This document shows, one piece after another, positions 32,827 through 44,960 of a stretch of 64,000 nt of DNA (position 1 is its first letter; each line of letters opens with the position of its first letter). Location of the stretch: contig OY747705.1 in NCBI GenBank assembly GCA_963556495.2, positions 31,283,298-31,347,297 on the forward strand. The letters are read 5' to 3'. Origin of the DNA: Valencia hispanica (lineage: Eukaryota; Chordata; Actinopteri; Cyprinodontiformes; Valenciidae). Made by a program: the position numbers and the translations under genes. The notes under the pieces were generated by a model that was given only the letters and a program-made list of their open reading frames with translations, was not told the origin of the DNA and did not search any database.

Positions 32827-35576
32827 CTATGTCATCAATGACTTCCAACTTTCAATCCAGCAATCAGGTCATTTCTTTTTATCTGTATTATTATTTTTTA
32901 AATTTTATCTAAATATGTGTTGAGTAATAAAAGCTGTTTATATGTTAGCTATGTTGATGTTAATTATGTTTGCTTTATTTCATGGGTAACAGCAACTACC
33001 AAACTTGTAATGACTCCAAGCTCATGTAACGAGCAAACCATATTGTTTTGTTTATTTTATTATATATATTTGAGGCTATTTATCAGATTATTTGTTATTC
33101 TGGATATATGCAACGTAGTGGAGTCTATGGTATTTTTCCCAGTCTGTAAATGGACTTATATCATCCAACCATCCAGGCTCAGTTGAGACAGGCAGAGGAC
33201 ACAGACACAGTGAGGTAGAGCACAGAGAGGCAGAGGTGTCTCACATGCAGTTGAAGCAGGGCAAGCTTAAGAGGGAGAAGGAGAACGACTACATCTTCTC
33301 GAAGATCTGTGTATTCAAGAGAGGATGCAAAATGCAGAGATTGGCTCACCACTAGCATTACTAGGCTAGCCACCCAATGGATTGACTACTCCCTCCGCTT
33401 TCCATTAGCATGGATTGCCTCACCACTAGCATTCCTAGGCTAGCCACCCGCTTTATTAGATGTGTTTATCTTCTTCTTCAGACTTTATTGCGGTTGCTAG
33501 TGGCGAACCAATCCAATGCTATTGCCAGCCTATCTAATGCGATCACTAGTGAGCTGTCTCCCTCTCAGTTGCCGATCCCGGCCTATCAATAGTCAGATCA
33601 GTTGCTGGCTTTGGAATGGATATAGCCTCCTGCGGCAAGGAAGTAGTCTTAATTTTGGCCCCAATACTGCGCCATACCTTTCAGCTACTTAAAATTTGAT
33701 GAGCGCATCTCAAGTTTTCTACACTGTGTATTTATTCGGGCTCCTATTGTATCGTTGAAATAATTTTGTTTGATTTCTCTGCTTTTACTGATACTGTCAG
33801 AAGGAAAAACACAAATGTAAATCAGAAAGTTGTATATCAAAAAGTGTTTTGCAGTTCAATCCAGTATCTGTGCACTCAAAACCCTCGGTCACGATACCAA
33901 AAAAGGTTTGACAGCAGGTTCAACAGACAAAACGCCTCAATACAAAAACCACATCCGGCTGATGTTTAGCTTTGCATTAGCTGTAACATAACAAGTAGAG
34001 ACAGATGATGCCTTAGATCTCTGCTTGCTGTGCTAAGAGAAACCATTTTCAAAAAGCCTTTCATCAACTGAAATCTTAGACTTGGTCCTCTCTGGAGGCT
34101 GAAGAATCTCTGGTGCACTCTCACTGCCTTGTGCTTGCTTCTGCGCTGTTCTCTCTGATAGAAAATCAAAAGCTACATAATTTTAAAATAGTGACACTAA
34201 CTGTCAGAAATTTTACCATGGTAACCATTAAGATTAGTGTTTCATCTCTAACCAAGATCCATTAAGAGATTCTTTCAGGAGCCTCTGAGGCATATTTGAT
34301 GGCTCATTCTGTCTTGGCTCTTATAATACTCAGCAGGGGTAGAATTTGTAGAAAGAGTATGCACCAAAACCTATATGTCTGTAAGCTTATGTCAGATTGC
34401 CACTACCATGTAGTCCTTAAAATACTTATTTTCATGCTGTCCCAGAAAGTTAAGATGTCTGCCATGTCAACCTGCAACTCCCAGTCCTCAACCAATGAGG
34501 GCAGGAGGATGGACATTGCTTTTGTTCCCCCAATTTTCTCCTTTGTGTGGAGATACTGGATGCTAAAGAGTAGATGCCCTAAGAAACATCAGCACTTAGG
34601 TGTATTACTAGCAGCAGTGGCCTTCTTTCAATGATTTTGGCAAGCTGCTAGATGTTTTTTCTGGGACAAAGAATACAAAAATATCTTGCAGAAAAAGTTG
34701 ACAAATTTGCAAGAAGAGAACCTCAGCATAAGCTTCTCTTTGCTGACCCCACTGTTAGCAGTGACATTGGCAGTGTGATACGATTGATTTAATCTTGCAA
34801 ACAGAAGCAGTGTGGTTTCTTCCAGAGTTCTGATACTATTTTCAGATTCTCTCACAGTCTGTTGTGTATTTGTTAGGATACAGAAACGTGCTGAAATCTT
34901 TTGTTGTGTGAGAGGGGGTGTCCCAGTGGTGTGAAACTTATCTAAGTATCACATCATGAGCAAAACAATTGAACATCAAGTTAGCATAAACACATACTGA
35001 GTTATTTTTTTTATTGAATTTATACCACACAAAGGGTATTTAATTGGTTGACAGAAAAATAAATCACAAATATTTAGAAAAAAAAATAGAGCAGAATAGA
35101 GAGACCATCATGGCACTTTAGTCACCTAAATTCGGTTTCTTTTTCATTGTGATACTCACTTTGAACTTAAGATAGTTATCTTTACCACCATAAGTGTCTA
35201 AATGCATTGTTGCTGCAAGTTGTTATTTGCATTAATAGGCAAATTAAATTGTGTATCTTATAAAAGGGCCAGGGAGTGTTAATAGTTAAGTCTTTGCTAT
35301 GTTTCTATGTTAGCTGTAATGTGTCCTGGATTGGATTTGGACTGATTCATGTTCCTCTTGATAAAATGCAGCAACGAGTGTTTCCAATTGAGAAAGTTAT
35401 TTTAGTGTTCTGCTATGTATTTTTTTTTAATTATGTAATGAACCCTGAGAGTGTTTAACAAATTTTTCACAAACCATTATGGTAATTAATTAAAACAATG
35501 CCATTGACTCCACCAGTGTTAAAAACTATTGAACACAGTCACTATGATGATTCTAAAAACAAAATACTTTTGGTCA
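32827..35576. other. Intergenic DNA, no gene recognised
   Basis: Contains a short direct repeat (CTCACCACTAGCATT...CTAGGCTAGCCACCC at about 33346-33372 and 33419-33450). Several 60-110-codon open frames show no family motif. I see no splice-supported gene. Confidence 0.45.
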
Positions 35577-37120
35577 AGGGCGTAGAATTAGCATGGATGG
35601 AAGGGACATGTCTCCACCTATATCCAGCGATTATTGAATTGTCCCCACCAATAATTTGATCTCCTCTAGAAAAGAAAAACAAACCCGATAGAAAGCAAAA
35701 AAGAGAAAGAAAAATACAGATCTGTCAACGTCTCATTCACCTAGAGGTGCAGAAAGAGTTTAGTTACGCTGTCTACTGGAGTCCTACCTCCTGTAACATA
35801 TATGGCCAATGTGATTGGCTGTGCCTTTCCCTGCTGTCAGGTGAGTCTCTGGAGCAATGTTTGGTTGTTAGCAGTGGCAAAACTTCAAGGAGAACTTTCC
35901 AGTCCGCAGGAGGCCTCAGGTGCAACGTGGGTGACACATGAGTGTAAAGGCGAGTAAGGATGGCAGCAAAAAAGAATAATTTGGACATGAGAGACTATTT
36001 TTCAACAAAAGCTGTAAGTCACTTAAAGTCAAGTTTGCTAATGAAATGTGTCCGTCATAATATTGTTACTGGCAATGCTACGCTTTGGCGCACATCATAC
36101 AGTCTCAAATTGTATGTAACTATGAATTACGTGGTTTGGAAACTAACTGCACAACAAGCTGCCCACTATTAGTTATGTTACACCATGCATCTAAGGATGG
36201 CGCAGGTCTGTGCGCGCGTCCCCCAGGAGCAAGCTGCGCATGCGTTGTGTGAGTTCTGTCATATTTTTTGCCCATTTCCCAGTCATGCAACAATTTTTGT
36301 GATCGGTTCGTCTTCAAAGCTGCATAGAAACAAATATTGTTTCCCCTATAGTTTCTGCTTCTATATCTAATTTCCCTCCCATATGTTTTAAATACAAAGT
36401 AATTGCAGTAAAAGTATACAGTTTACTGTTGCAGAGTCCTGCACTGGTCCAATTTTACCAACCAGCATGCATTAAGATGATTTTTTAACCCGACCCTTTA
36501 CCCACAGTTATCTCCAGATTAAATCCTGACCCAACCAAAGTTGAAAATTTCTGCGCGTCTTCAACAAGTGGTCAGGGATGTGAATTGTAAACTGCTTGTG
36601 TTTTTTTAAAAATAAGAAAAAAAAACTGAAAGTAACGTGACCCCATATTACAATAAATGATTTCCCTTTTTATCTCTCTGGAACGTTGCACAGCTCATTC
36701 TTATTTTATGCAGAACTGTAGTGAAGTTACAGTTGAAGTTTCTGCACACAGAACGGCAAGGGTTGCAAGGGAAATGCGTTTGTTTTGTTTGTTGTGCATT
36801 CTTCTTCTGGGGCAGCATATTATTAATGTAGCCAACATTATTCTTTGTGCTACGATGTGGATAAACACGATCTTTCCCAGACAACAGTCTAATGATGGTT
36901 TTCAGCGCGGTTTGAAAAACTAAATAAAACAGAACGGGCTTTCAATTTTTACACCTGTTATTACACCACAGTGTATATTATAATAAAAGTTCAGAAGGAT
37001 AAATACCTACATATAAATGAATATTTATTGTCCCCACCAATCTTCAAACCACACTCATGTTTATGGTTATTGTCCCCAGCAATTTTAAAAACAAACCTAT
37101 GCTCTTGCTTTTGCTTCCAC
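35577..37120 (+). mobile_element. Probable non-autonomous hAT-like element
   Basis: The left end region GGGCGTAGAATTAGCATGG followed by TTGTCCCCACCAATAATTTG, and the right region TTATTGTCCCCACCAATCTT, recall a common fish repeat. Inside is a short first exon with a splice donor (35960-36013). True ends and target duplication could not be fixed. Confidence 0.4.
35960..36013 (+). pseudogene. Putative first exon of a transposase (hAT-like)
   Basis: ATG 35960 in good context (AAGGATGG) opens MAAKKNNLDMRDYFSTKA and stops at 36013 before GTAAGT, a strong splice donor. Short basic starts of this kind open hAT/DUF4371-type transposases in fish, but 18 residues are too few to be sure. The rest of the gene is absent. 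Confidence 0.4.
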
Positions 37121-37204
37121 ATCGTATTACCAAAATCAATAAACAGATTATAAATTATCCTGTAAATTTTGATATGTTGGAGTTTTTAATCCATTCAATA
37201 AAAA

Positions 37205-37430
37205 AATTCAATTCAAAAATACTTTATTAATCCCAGAGGGATAATAAGTGTTGGTATAGCTCATATAATTAATTCTTTAAGGAGTTGTTGTAGATAATGA
37301 TGGCTGTGGGCAGGAAGGATTTCCTGTAGCGGTCTGTATTGCAGCGAAACTGTAGAAGCCTCCGACTGAAGATGCTCTGTTGTTGTATGACAGTCTCATG
37401 AAGAGGATGCTAAGGGTTGTCCATAATTCT
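37205..37430 (-). repeat. LINE 3' end, same family as 49020-49600
   Basis: Shares AATACTTTATTAATCCCAGA, GATGGCTGTGGGCAGGAAGG, TGTATTGCAGCGAAACTG and AAGCCTCCGACTGAAGA with 49040-49200. Minus orientation; only the last ~220 bp are present. Confidence 0.8.
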
Positions 37431-37530
37431 TTACCAACTTTTGTCTTCAGCTAGCTGTGCTGTAGTGCTAAGAGTAGTTTTTGTCTAAACATGAACAAAT
37501 TAATATTCTAAAAGAGAATATCATGTCCAT

Positions 37531-38078
37531 GGGTTTTTCTCAATGTCAAGGCGCCTCGCCTACTAGGGCAATGCCTCGGTAGGCGAGGCGCCTTGCTTAC
37601 GAGGACACTGTCCTTCCTTGGTTGAAGAAAGCTGTTAAATGGAACAGACTTACATCTCGTGACCGCGGCTGCCTAAGGCCAGCCTTTTGCTTACGCGCTC
37701 TGTTTACGTCAAGCCTATCGTTATTTTTTAAACGTATAAGTTTCAATATAGATGTATAACGAGAGTTTTACTTTTTTAATTGTGTATATATTGGTTAAAT
37801 CAAATGTGAAAGCGAGTTAGTACCTGCTAGCAACCGAAGCTGCAGCTTCAGAAATACCGCGATGTATTCTGGGAAATTTTTGACCGAGGGAAGGCATCAA
37901 GGAACCTCCCATGTATCCTCGGTCAGTTAGCTAAACGACAGACAAACGGAGGACAGACGCCTCGGTAGCACATGAACATTGGAACACGCCTTGGAGGTCC
38001 CTGATGACGTGTCTCCTAGGCAACCGGGGCGGGACCAAGGTATCAAGGCGAGGTTCCTTGGCATTGATAAACACCCCA
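37531..38078. mobile_element. MITE with long imperfect inverted ends
   Basis: Left GGGTTTTTCTCAATGTCAAG and right GGCATTGATAAACACCCC (complement GGGGTGTTTATCAATGCC) form the ends, followed inwards by GGCGCCTCGCC and its partner. Length is about 548 bp with no coding capacity. A perfect hairpin lies just inside the left end. Confidence 0.6.
37547..37595. repeat. Perfect 17-bp hairpin
   Basis: CAAGGCGCCTCGCCTAC (37547-37563) and its exact reverse complement (37579-37595) are separated by 15 nt. It is GC-rich and could extrude as a stable stem, probably part of the MITE's subterminal structure. Confidence 0.9.
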
Positions 38079-39045
38079 TATGTCTCCTTATGACTAAAAA
38101 AAGAACCAAATGTTCTTTGCTGCTGTTTGTTTAAAATTAGATTACCTGACTTTAACCCAGGGGTACCAAGTCTAACACCTCAGACACAGTGATGTCAGGT
38201 GAGGCAGTAAAATGGTAATATACAAGCCCAGCGGCCGCGAGCCGTATCAATTCGAGCGGAGGGATGGGTCCAGTCTCTCTGAGTGGTAATGCTAACATAG
38301 GCTAACATTCAAAACAGTATGTTAGCTATGCTAACTAAGTGCTAATGTGATAATAATGGTAACCTGAAAATCGCAATCCAACTCCAAACTCGCCACGGGG
38401 CGAGTTTGTCTGAGAGATCGTTTTATACCCAAAACCACGGGGCGTGTCTGTGAGACTATGCCTGTGACATAAAGAGTGAAAAAGATGTGCCGCTCTCCGC
38501 CAATCACAAAATTCAAATGCAGTAGCCACAGTTCAACCTTAAGAGGGCAGCACTAAGATGTTTTTAGACCAAAATGTGTAGAATTAAACAAGTTTACAAG
38601 AAAATGTAAAAGAAATCCCAGAAACTAAAAAATTGCATTGGTAAATACCCATTTATACAGTTTAGAAGCAAAAAAAAGTTGTTTTGGGGTTAAATTACTC
38701 TTTAAACAGTCAGAGAAACACAAGAAGCACAATCGGAATAGAATCAATCCAGGACAACTTTCCTCCTTATAGATCATCTCTAGTGAAGCAGCCAGATTTT
38801 TTTTTAAATGAAGGAAAACAAATTTGATTTTTACATGATAGTGATGGGAATATTTGTGGATCCAGATAGATGCATGGACTTAATACACAAAGGTAAGATC
38901 ATACACAATTTTCAATTTTATATTAAAAAAAGCTCTGCCAAAAACAAATAACTATTTTTTTATAGAATATTAAATATTTAATTATTTTTCAAGGTTTCAC
39001 ATTGTTAAATTGCATGGAATTGGTTAAAGCATAATTAAAGTTGTT
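38079..39045. other. Intergenic DNA with probable transposon relics
   Basis: GC-rich patches (AGCGGCCGCGAGCCG at 38228; GCCACGGGGCGAG near 38392 echoed by CCACGGGGCGTG near 38437) suggest a small decayed element. No coding region recognised. Confidence 0.4.
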
Positions 39046-39662
39046 TGTCATGGTTCCTAGGTGTTTGTGTTTTGTTAGTTATTTTCCTTATTTAGTTCTA
39101 TTATCATGTTTAGTTATTCTCTGTCTTTACTAGTTATTTCTGGACTTTCTTGTTTCCGTATTTCTCTTGATGTTTTTCACCCTTTGCTCCTTTGTCCGCC
39201 TTCCTATTAGTATTCCTCTTTAGATAGTGTCCTTATTTATTTCTTCCTTCTGTTCTCCACTGTTTCCTTTAGATTCCTCCCTAGACCTATTATCCTTTCT
39301 AGTTTTTTTTAAGTCTTCTGTCTCCCAGCCATTTTTCCTCCAGCCCCAGTTGATTACTTCCACCTGCTCTCTCCCTCTCACCTGCATCTGCTCTCACTAA
39401 TTGGTCACTGGTCTTCTCAGTCACTTCCTCATTTCCTCCCCAGTATATATTCACCTCTCCTTCAGTCACTACTCGCTGGTTCGTTGTCTTTCCTCCCTTC
39501 CTGGTTCCTTCGTTCCCTGGTCTGTCTTCCCGCGTTCCCTGGTCTCCATGTTCTCTGGCTTCCTCGTGATTATTTTGTAAGTTTTGTTATTTATTATTTG
39601 ATTAAATCTGAGATCATAAAAGTTCTGCATTTTGGGTCCTCTTTCAAACACGCAACCTGACA
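39046..39662 (+). mobile_element. Solo LTR with 5-bp target duplication
   Basis: Runs from TGTCATGG to CCTGACA (617 bp, 5-bp terminal inverted repeat TGTCA/TGACA). It is flanked on both sides by TTGTT (39041-39045, 39663-39667). A TATA-like AGTATATATTC lies at 39441. No internal retrotransposon sequence is present, so LTR-LTR recombination removed it. The 5-bp duplication fits Gypsy, BEL or retroviral integration; I cannot choose. A truncated copy lies at 28962-29408. Confidence 0.88.
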
Positions 39663-39667
39663 TTGTT

Positions 39668-42600
39668 AAGATGTCAGAAATGTTCCAATTAATCAAAAAA
39701 TAAAATAAAAGCTTCTAATTTGGGTTTAATAATTCTGATTCAATCAGCTTCTGTGCCTCACCAGTCCTGAACCTCACTGCATGTCAGAAGTCTCATGTTT
39801 TTTCACTCTCTTTACTCTGCCAGGACCAATCTCACTACAAATGAGAAAAGTGGATGTGCAAAACAGGAAAACTGTTTTTTACAGGATTGTCTGTGACTGC
39901 TTATTCTAAACACAAGGTGCTGTGCCAGGCTACAATTATTTCGCAAAACAGCACAGAGATGCGCAGGGCTCTTTGCTGAATCTCCACAGGCCGAAATCTT
40001 AGATATGTATTTAATCTCTGCAGATTGTGAGGAAACGGTGCAGATGTAATAACCATGTCGGTATCAGGATGGTCATGTTAACACATGTAAAAATATTTGT
40101 GGCAAATCCTGCAGAAGTAAGAATATGTATCTTGACATGTAATTGTTTGACATGATGTGCAATAGCATGTAATAGCATCTCAATGACAATAATAGGCTAA
40201 CCACCAAGTTTCAGCACCTTGTCTTTATTATTTTGTGAATCTAATTTTAGAGCTCTGAGCTTTAAAATGTTAAAGATAAATCTCATGGGGGAAAAAAAAC
40301 TAATAGTTTCTTTTTACCAGAAGCAACAATTCCAATCATAACAACCTCATCTAATCTTCCTCTCCCCTCTCTTGGAGTTTGACATTCACTTAAAAAAACG
40401 TCATTAATCTGGCAGAAATCCCCGCAATAAAATCATATTCTTCAGGTATTAGGCCTCATCTACATTCATTGGTCATGTATAAAGGATCTTATCTGAAGTT
40501 CAGTCACACATAAAGAGACATGGACCAATTAGTTAACCTCATTTGAGCTGCTCTCTGATAATATTCCCTACGGCGACAGGATTTCACCTGGCTGACAAAC
40601 GTCTATGTTTTCTCACAGGTTGCTTCACAAAACCGAGTTAACTGCAGTATTGTTTCTCCACGACTGGTGAGCCACATAAAGCAGGGCTGTCCCTCAGGAG
40701 ACGGAGAGCATTTCATTTCACACTGACACATTCACCTCTATCCTATCCTCTCCGTTCCGCTGTGGGTTGCAGGGGTTGTCAACCGTGGGGGAAATGAAAG
40801 AAAGACTCAAGCTTTTTGTCAAAAACAAAACAATGTGAAAACTCCAGTTGTGACCATGATACAAAACTGGTAAATAAAATACTTCCATCTCCTCAGATGT
40901 AAGTTATTCATGTGGTTTCATGTCCGGGTGCCTGTTCTATCATTCCCAAAGATTAATTCTATAATACGGTAAGAAATGATATCACCCTAGAGTAAAACTA
41001 AGCACAGGGGTTATATGTTATAAGTACAATTTGCTTGCAAAAAAGGGAAGAAAACGATGTCTTACTGTATTCTCTTTATAAATAGATGAATGGGGGGAAC
41101 AATACTCTGTAGCTTTGTTTGTCTTTGGTCAAGTGGAGGTCAACCTTCTAATAAAGCACCTACGGGCGTCTGGCAGCAGTCAAATAAATTGGATTTTATA
41201 TGCTTGTTGTGAATATGAGGCTCATCCAATCTGGAGGCTGCTTTGCACTTTTTAGAGCGTTCATGATACCCTCAGGCTTTTCATCACCAGTAAAGCTTAG
41301 GCATATCACTTCTCATTATTTCTTGCTGAATCTTCCAATCTCACCAGTTCGAGGTAAAACACAACTCAGACCTGGCTCCCCTGAGGTTAAATTTTTCTAG
41401 ATATACTGTGCATGGGAGAAAAAAAGGGCTATTCGTGTTGTTTCTCATGCTATTTATTCAAATGATTTTTTTCCCTCTTTCCTCTCAACATCTGTTAATA
41501 AACAGGAATTCAATAGCTGTTGTAGCTATATGATGAGGTAGCTTTTTATTCAATTATAGATGGTGGGTTTTATAATCCTGTTATGTTGCATTTTGGTTCT
41601 TATTGTAAGTTATACTGCAATTGCATGTTTCAATCCACAGGACATTTTTTAAATGACTTTCAAGAGAAGGGAAAGAAATGAGAACATGTTCTGTGGGGGT
41701 AAAATAAAAACAGATTGTCAGTGTGATCAGTGTCTTTTTAATTTTGTAACATCACCATAAACATGAACATATTTATAATACATTTTGATCACATTTTATG
41801 TGATCAAAACTTATTATAAATATGAAACTGAGAAGTATGGCCAGCATCTGTATTCGGACCCTGTTAATCTAATATCTGCAAATATAATGCATCGCTACAA
41901 AATGCATTCTTAAGTCACCTAATTAGTAAATAGAGTCCACTTGTGGATATTTCAAGCAGAAAAACTTCTGTTTTCTGAAGGTCTCAGACATTTGTTAGAG
42001 AACATATGTATACCACACTTGCTTTATACTCAATCCATTTCACCTATACACTACTATGTGTTACTTTATTAAACTGAATGCCAATAAAATACTTTAAAGT
42101 GTGTGGTTGTAACAAAATGTGAAAAAAATCAGATGGTCTTCATTCTTTAATAATACGGTGTTGCCTTTTGACAGAACACAGAGCTCCTATTCTGATATGA
42201 TTAGCATAGATAAATAATGCTTTTTTTCATTTTCCTAATATACCACTGACAATGTACATAAATCTGTAGTTTAAAGTGATTAGTATACATATGCACTACA
42301 AGAAGATATGTTCTAAAAGTGTGGTAGGTTCTATTTATCTCCTTCAGAAGGTCATACAGATTAAATCCTGCTATGAAATACCTGTTTCCCATGACAGCTC
42401 TCTGCAGGAGAGTCGCACAGCTCTAAAACTTGACTTTCACGGCAGGTTAAAATAAGCACAAGTGTTCAAACTTAAAGGTTGAGCTTTTCCACAATGCCTG
42501 TTCTCAATTCAATCTCTATCATTATAGCAAAAGGCACCTATAGCAAAGGCACCTTTTGAAGCCTATAGTAAAGTAAAAGTAAATTCACAGTGCTCTAAAG

Positions 42601-44107
42601 AAAATAGTGGTCACATTTTTTGCTTTCTAATTTATTTAAGATTTGTCAAAAATAACCAAAAATGAAATCCACTTTTAGGTGCCGCTCAATATTAAGTTCT
42701 GTAAGTCAATTTAAGCCACACTATCACAGCTTCTTTTAGAAAAATGAATTTCAGTCGAGCGGGTGCTCTCTTGCCATGTTAACTCAGAGCTTTATTATGC
42801 AATAATCTGTTCCTATCTGCTTTTGAATATGAAAACATCAACTTTAGGAGATGGTATTTTATCTCCTTTTTCAGTGTGTGCGTTGATTTCACTTAAAGGG
42901 GATCTTTCAGTTTAGCACATGTAGAAGACTGTATAGCACCAGTTCTCAAACTAAATTTTTCAATGCAAGTATGACTCGCATTTCAAAATCAAAGATGCTA
43001 CTATTGTCCCTGTGTTGCTCTCCTCACAGCTCTGCCTAAAAACACCACCCCTAGTGGGCTACAAGAAGTGACGTAACTGGAGGGGAACATTCCTGCTTTG
43101 CCTCTCTTATTATTATCATCTTAACTGACATGATCAAAGAAAGAAAAAAAGTTCACTTATATTATTACTTCTGTCCATATTATTTTTGTTCAGTATAATA
43201 ACCTTATCTTTGTAGTAATGATACTGACCACTACAGAAAGCTATTTCAACCTTTAATAGTACCTTCCTGAGGGGGATGAATTTCTAGTGATTACCTTTAA
43301 TGATTTGAGGTGTTGTTCTGAATGCATTAAAAGGTCACATCTATCTTTTAAGATTCATCTCCTACTAATTAAATTTGCTGGTGATATTTACGCTGTTTTC
43401 TTCAGTTAAATGAAATACCCAGCCCAAATTGACTTTGATTTTTACACGCGTTCTTTATTTCTGCAGTTATCTGATGGTTCCATTTTGATGCCATTTAAAC
43501 TGATTCTTAAAAGGCACATTTTCATTAATGGTTCAACTGGAAACTGACAAATAGAAAGTAAAACTGAAAAAGAGACCTTTTTGTATTTGAAACGATCTTG
43601 AAAATGTCCCCTTCCCCTTAAAAAGGTCACAGAAGTCATGGAGTATTGTTTCATATTTACCATTTGATATCCACCCTTCACTCTACCGATACAGCCTGGA
43701 GTCAGAGATGTTTTAAAAATTCATGCAGAACTATCAAGGTAGAAATGAAGGGAATAAAGCTGTTCACATAAAAATCTTCTCTGTGAAGGAATCAACTGCT
43801 TCGAGGGATGCTACATGTAATATTAACACTGCCTCGAGGCTCAACATGCTCTAGTCAAAGAAACCTTCACTGCTGCTGACAGCATCAATGAAATTGAGTA
43901 AGATGTTTTGCTCCTTTTTTTTGCACACAGGAAACTGTATATAGAAATAAATTATAATAAAAAGGACAAATTAAAACAAGTTGAGAGAATAACAAGTTGC
44001 TTGTCTTAGAAGTATATTTTATTTTGCTGCTAATTGATGGAAAGATGATTACAAAACCGTTGAGCCTTACTGCTGATTTTGTTTTAGAGTATGGATGGAA
44101 CAGAATA
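39668..44107. other. Long stretch of apparently unique intergenic DNA
   Basis: About 4.4 kb without recognised transposons or coding motifs, unlike the rest of the window. Regulatory elements of negr1 could lie here, but nothing in the sequence alone shows it. Confidence 0.5.
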
Positions 44108-44960
44108 GAAACATCTTTAATTTTATTGTCCCTCAGCAGGGGTTGTACCAACGGCAAAGTGAGGCTACAATAGCGGCAAGATCTTGTGTGAGGATCATGT
44201 TCATGGAAGAACATGAACTTGATCCTCACAGTGCTTCCAGGCTTCTCCAGGTAGGTTCAGTTCAGGAGGCACAGATGATGACATCATCACCAGGATACCA
44301 GGCTGGAAAGCAAACTGCAGCAGATCCAATGAAGATCTCACCATGGGGTGAAGATGGTTGAGGACCAACCTCTTCAGACCTTCATCAGATATGAGGTCAG
44401 TGCTATCATTCTGTAGCTTCTGAGGTCCTTTGGATGTTTGGTCATTTGGCAGTGGTATCACACAGGAGGTCTTCTGGAGTTGTGGTACGTTCCCCAGCAG
44501 CCTCAGGCTTGCTTGCGATGAACATGTATCCAATGATGCCACACAGTTGATCTACGCAACACCTCAGGAGCCTGCTGATGCCATCCAGACCTGCATCCTT
44601 TTGCACCTTGATTCTTTGCAGCTCATTCCTCACCTGAAGGGTTGAAAGGGACAGGATGGTGGTGAGGGATTGGGGGCTATAGAGAGGAGCTCTCGTAAGC
44701 GGAGGGGCTGGGTGAGGGCTGAGAGGTGTGAAGTTCGGGGGAGAAAGGCAGGCAGTTGAAGATAAGACAGTCTGCAGCAGGGGTGACTGGGCTGGGGGAG
44801 GGGTGAGTGTCTGATCAAACCTGTTGAAGAACTGGTTCTTATTATTACCCCACCTTTTTATCACCTATTGCCTGGGGACTTGGTTTGTGACCTGAAATTG
44901 TCTTCAGGCTATTCCGAACCCCACTGATGTTTTTTCTGCAGCTGCTCGTCCTCTATCTTC
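44108..44960 (-). pseudogene. LINE fragment, reverse-transcriptase N-terminal region
   Basis: Minus-strand frames give RNELQRIKVQKDAGLDGISR (start of RT, usual KAAGPDGI) and RLLRCCVDQLCGIIGYMF. After a frame change come LQKTSCVIPLPND, LKRLVLNHLHPMVRSSLDLL and QFAFQPG. It ends near a LINE-like tail (TTTTATTGTCCCTCAGCAGG, 44122). The order matches the LINE at 21.45-25.08 kb, so it is probably the same or a sister family, lacking endonuclease, RT core and C-terminus. Confidence 0.75.

Noticed and set aside
34296..34634. 112-codon open frame
   Set aside because: No motif, no repeat-family match and codon use typical of random AT-rich sequence.
40609..40670. Possible 48-nt exon (TTTTCTCACAG acceptor, GTGAGC donor)
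   Set aside because: Good splice-like signals but no coding similarity and no neighbouring exons; such pairs occur by chance in several kb of DNA.
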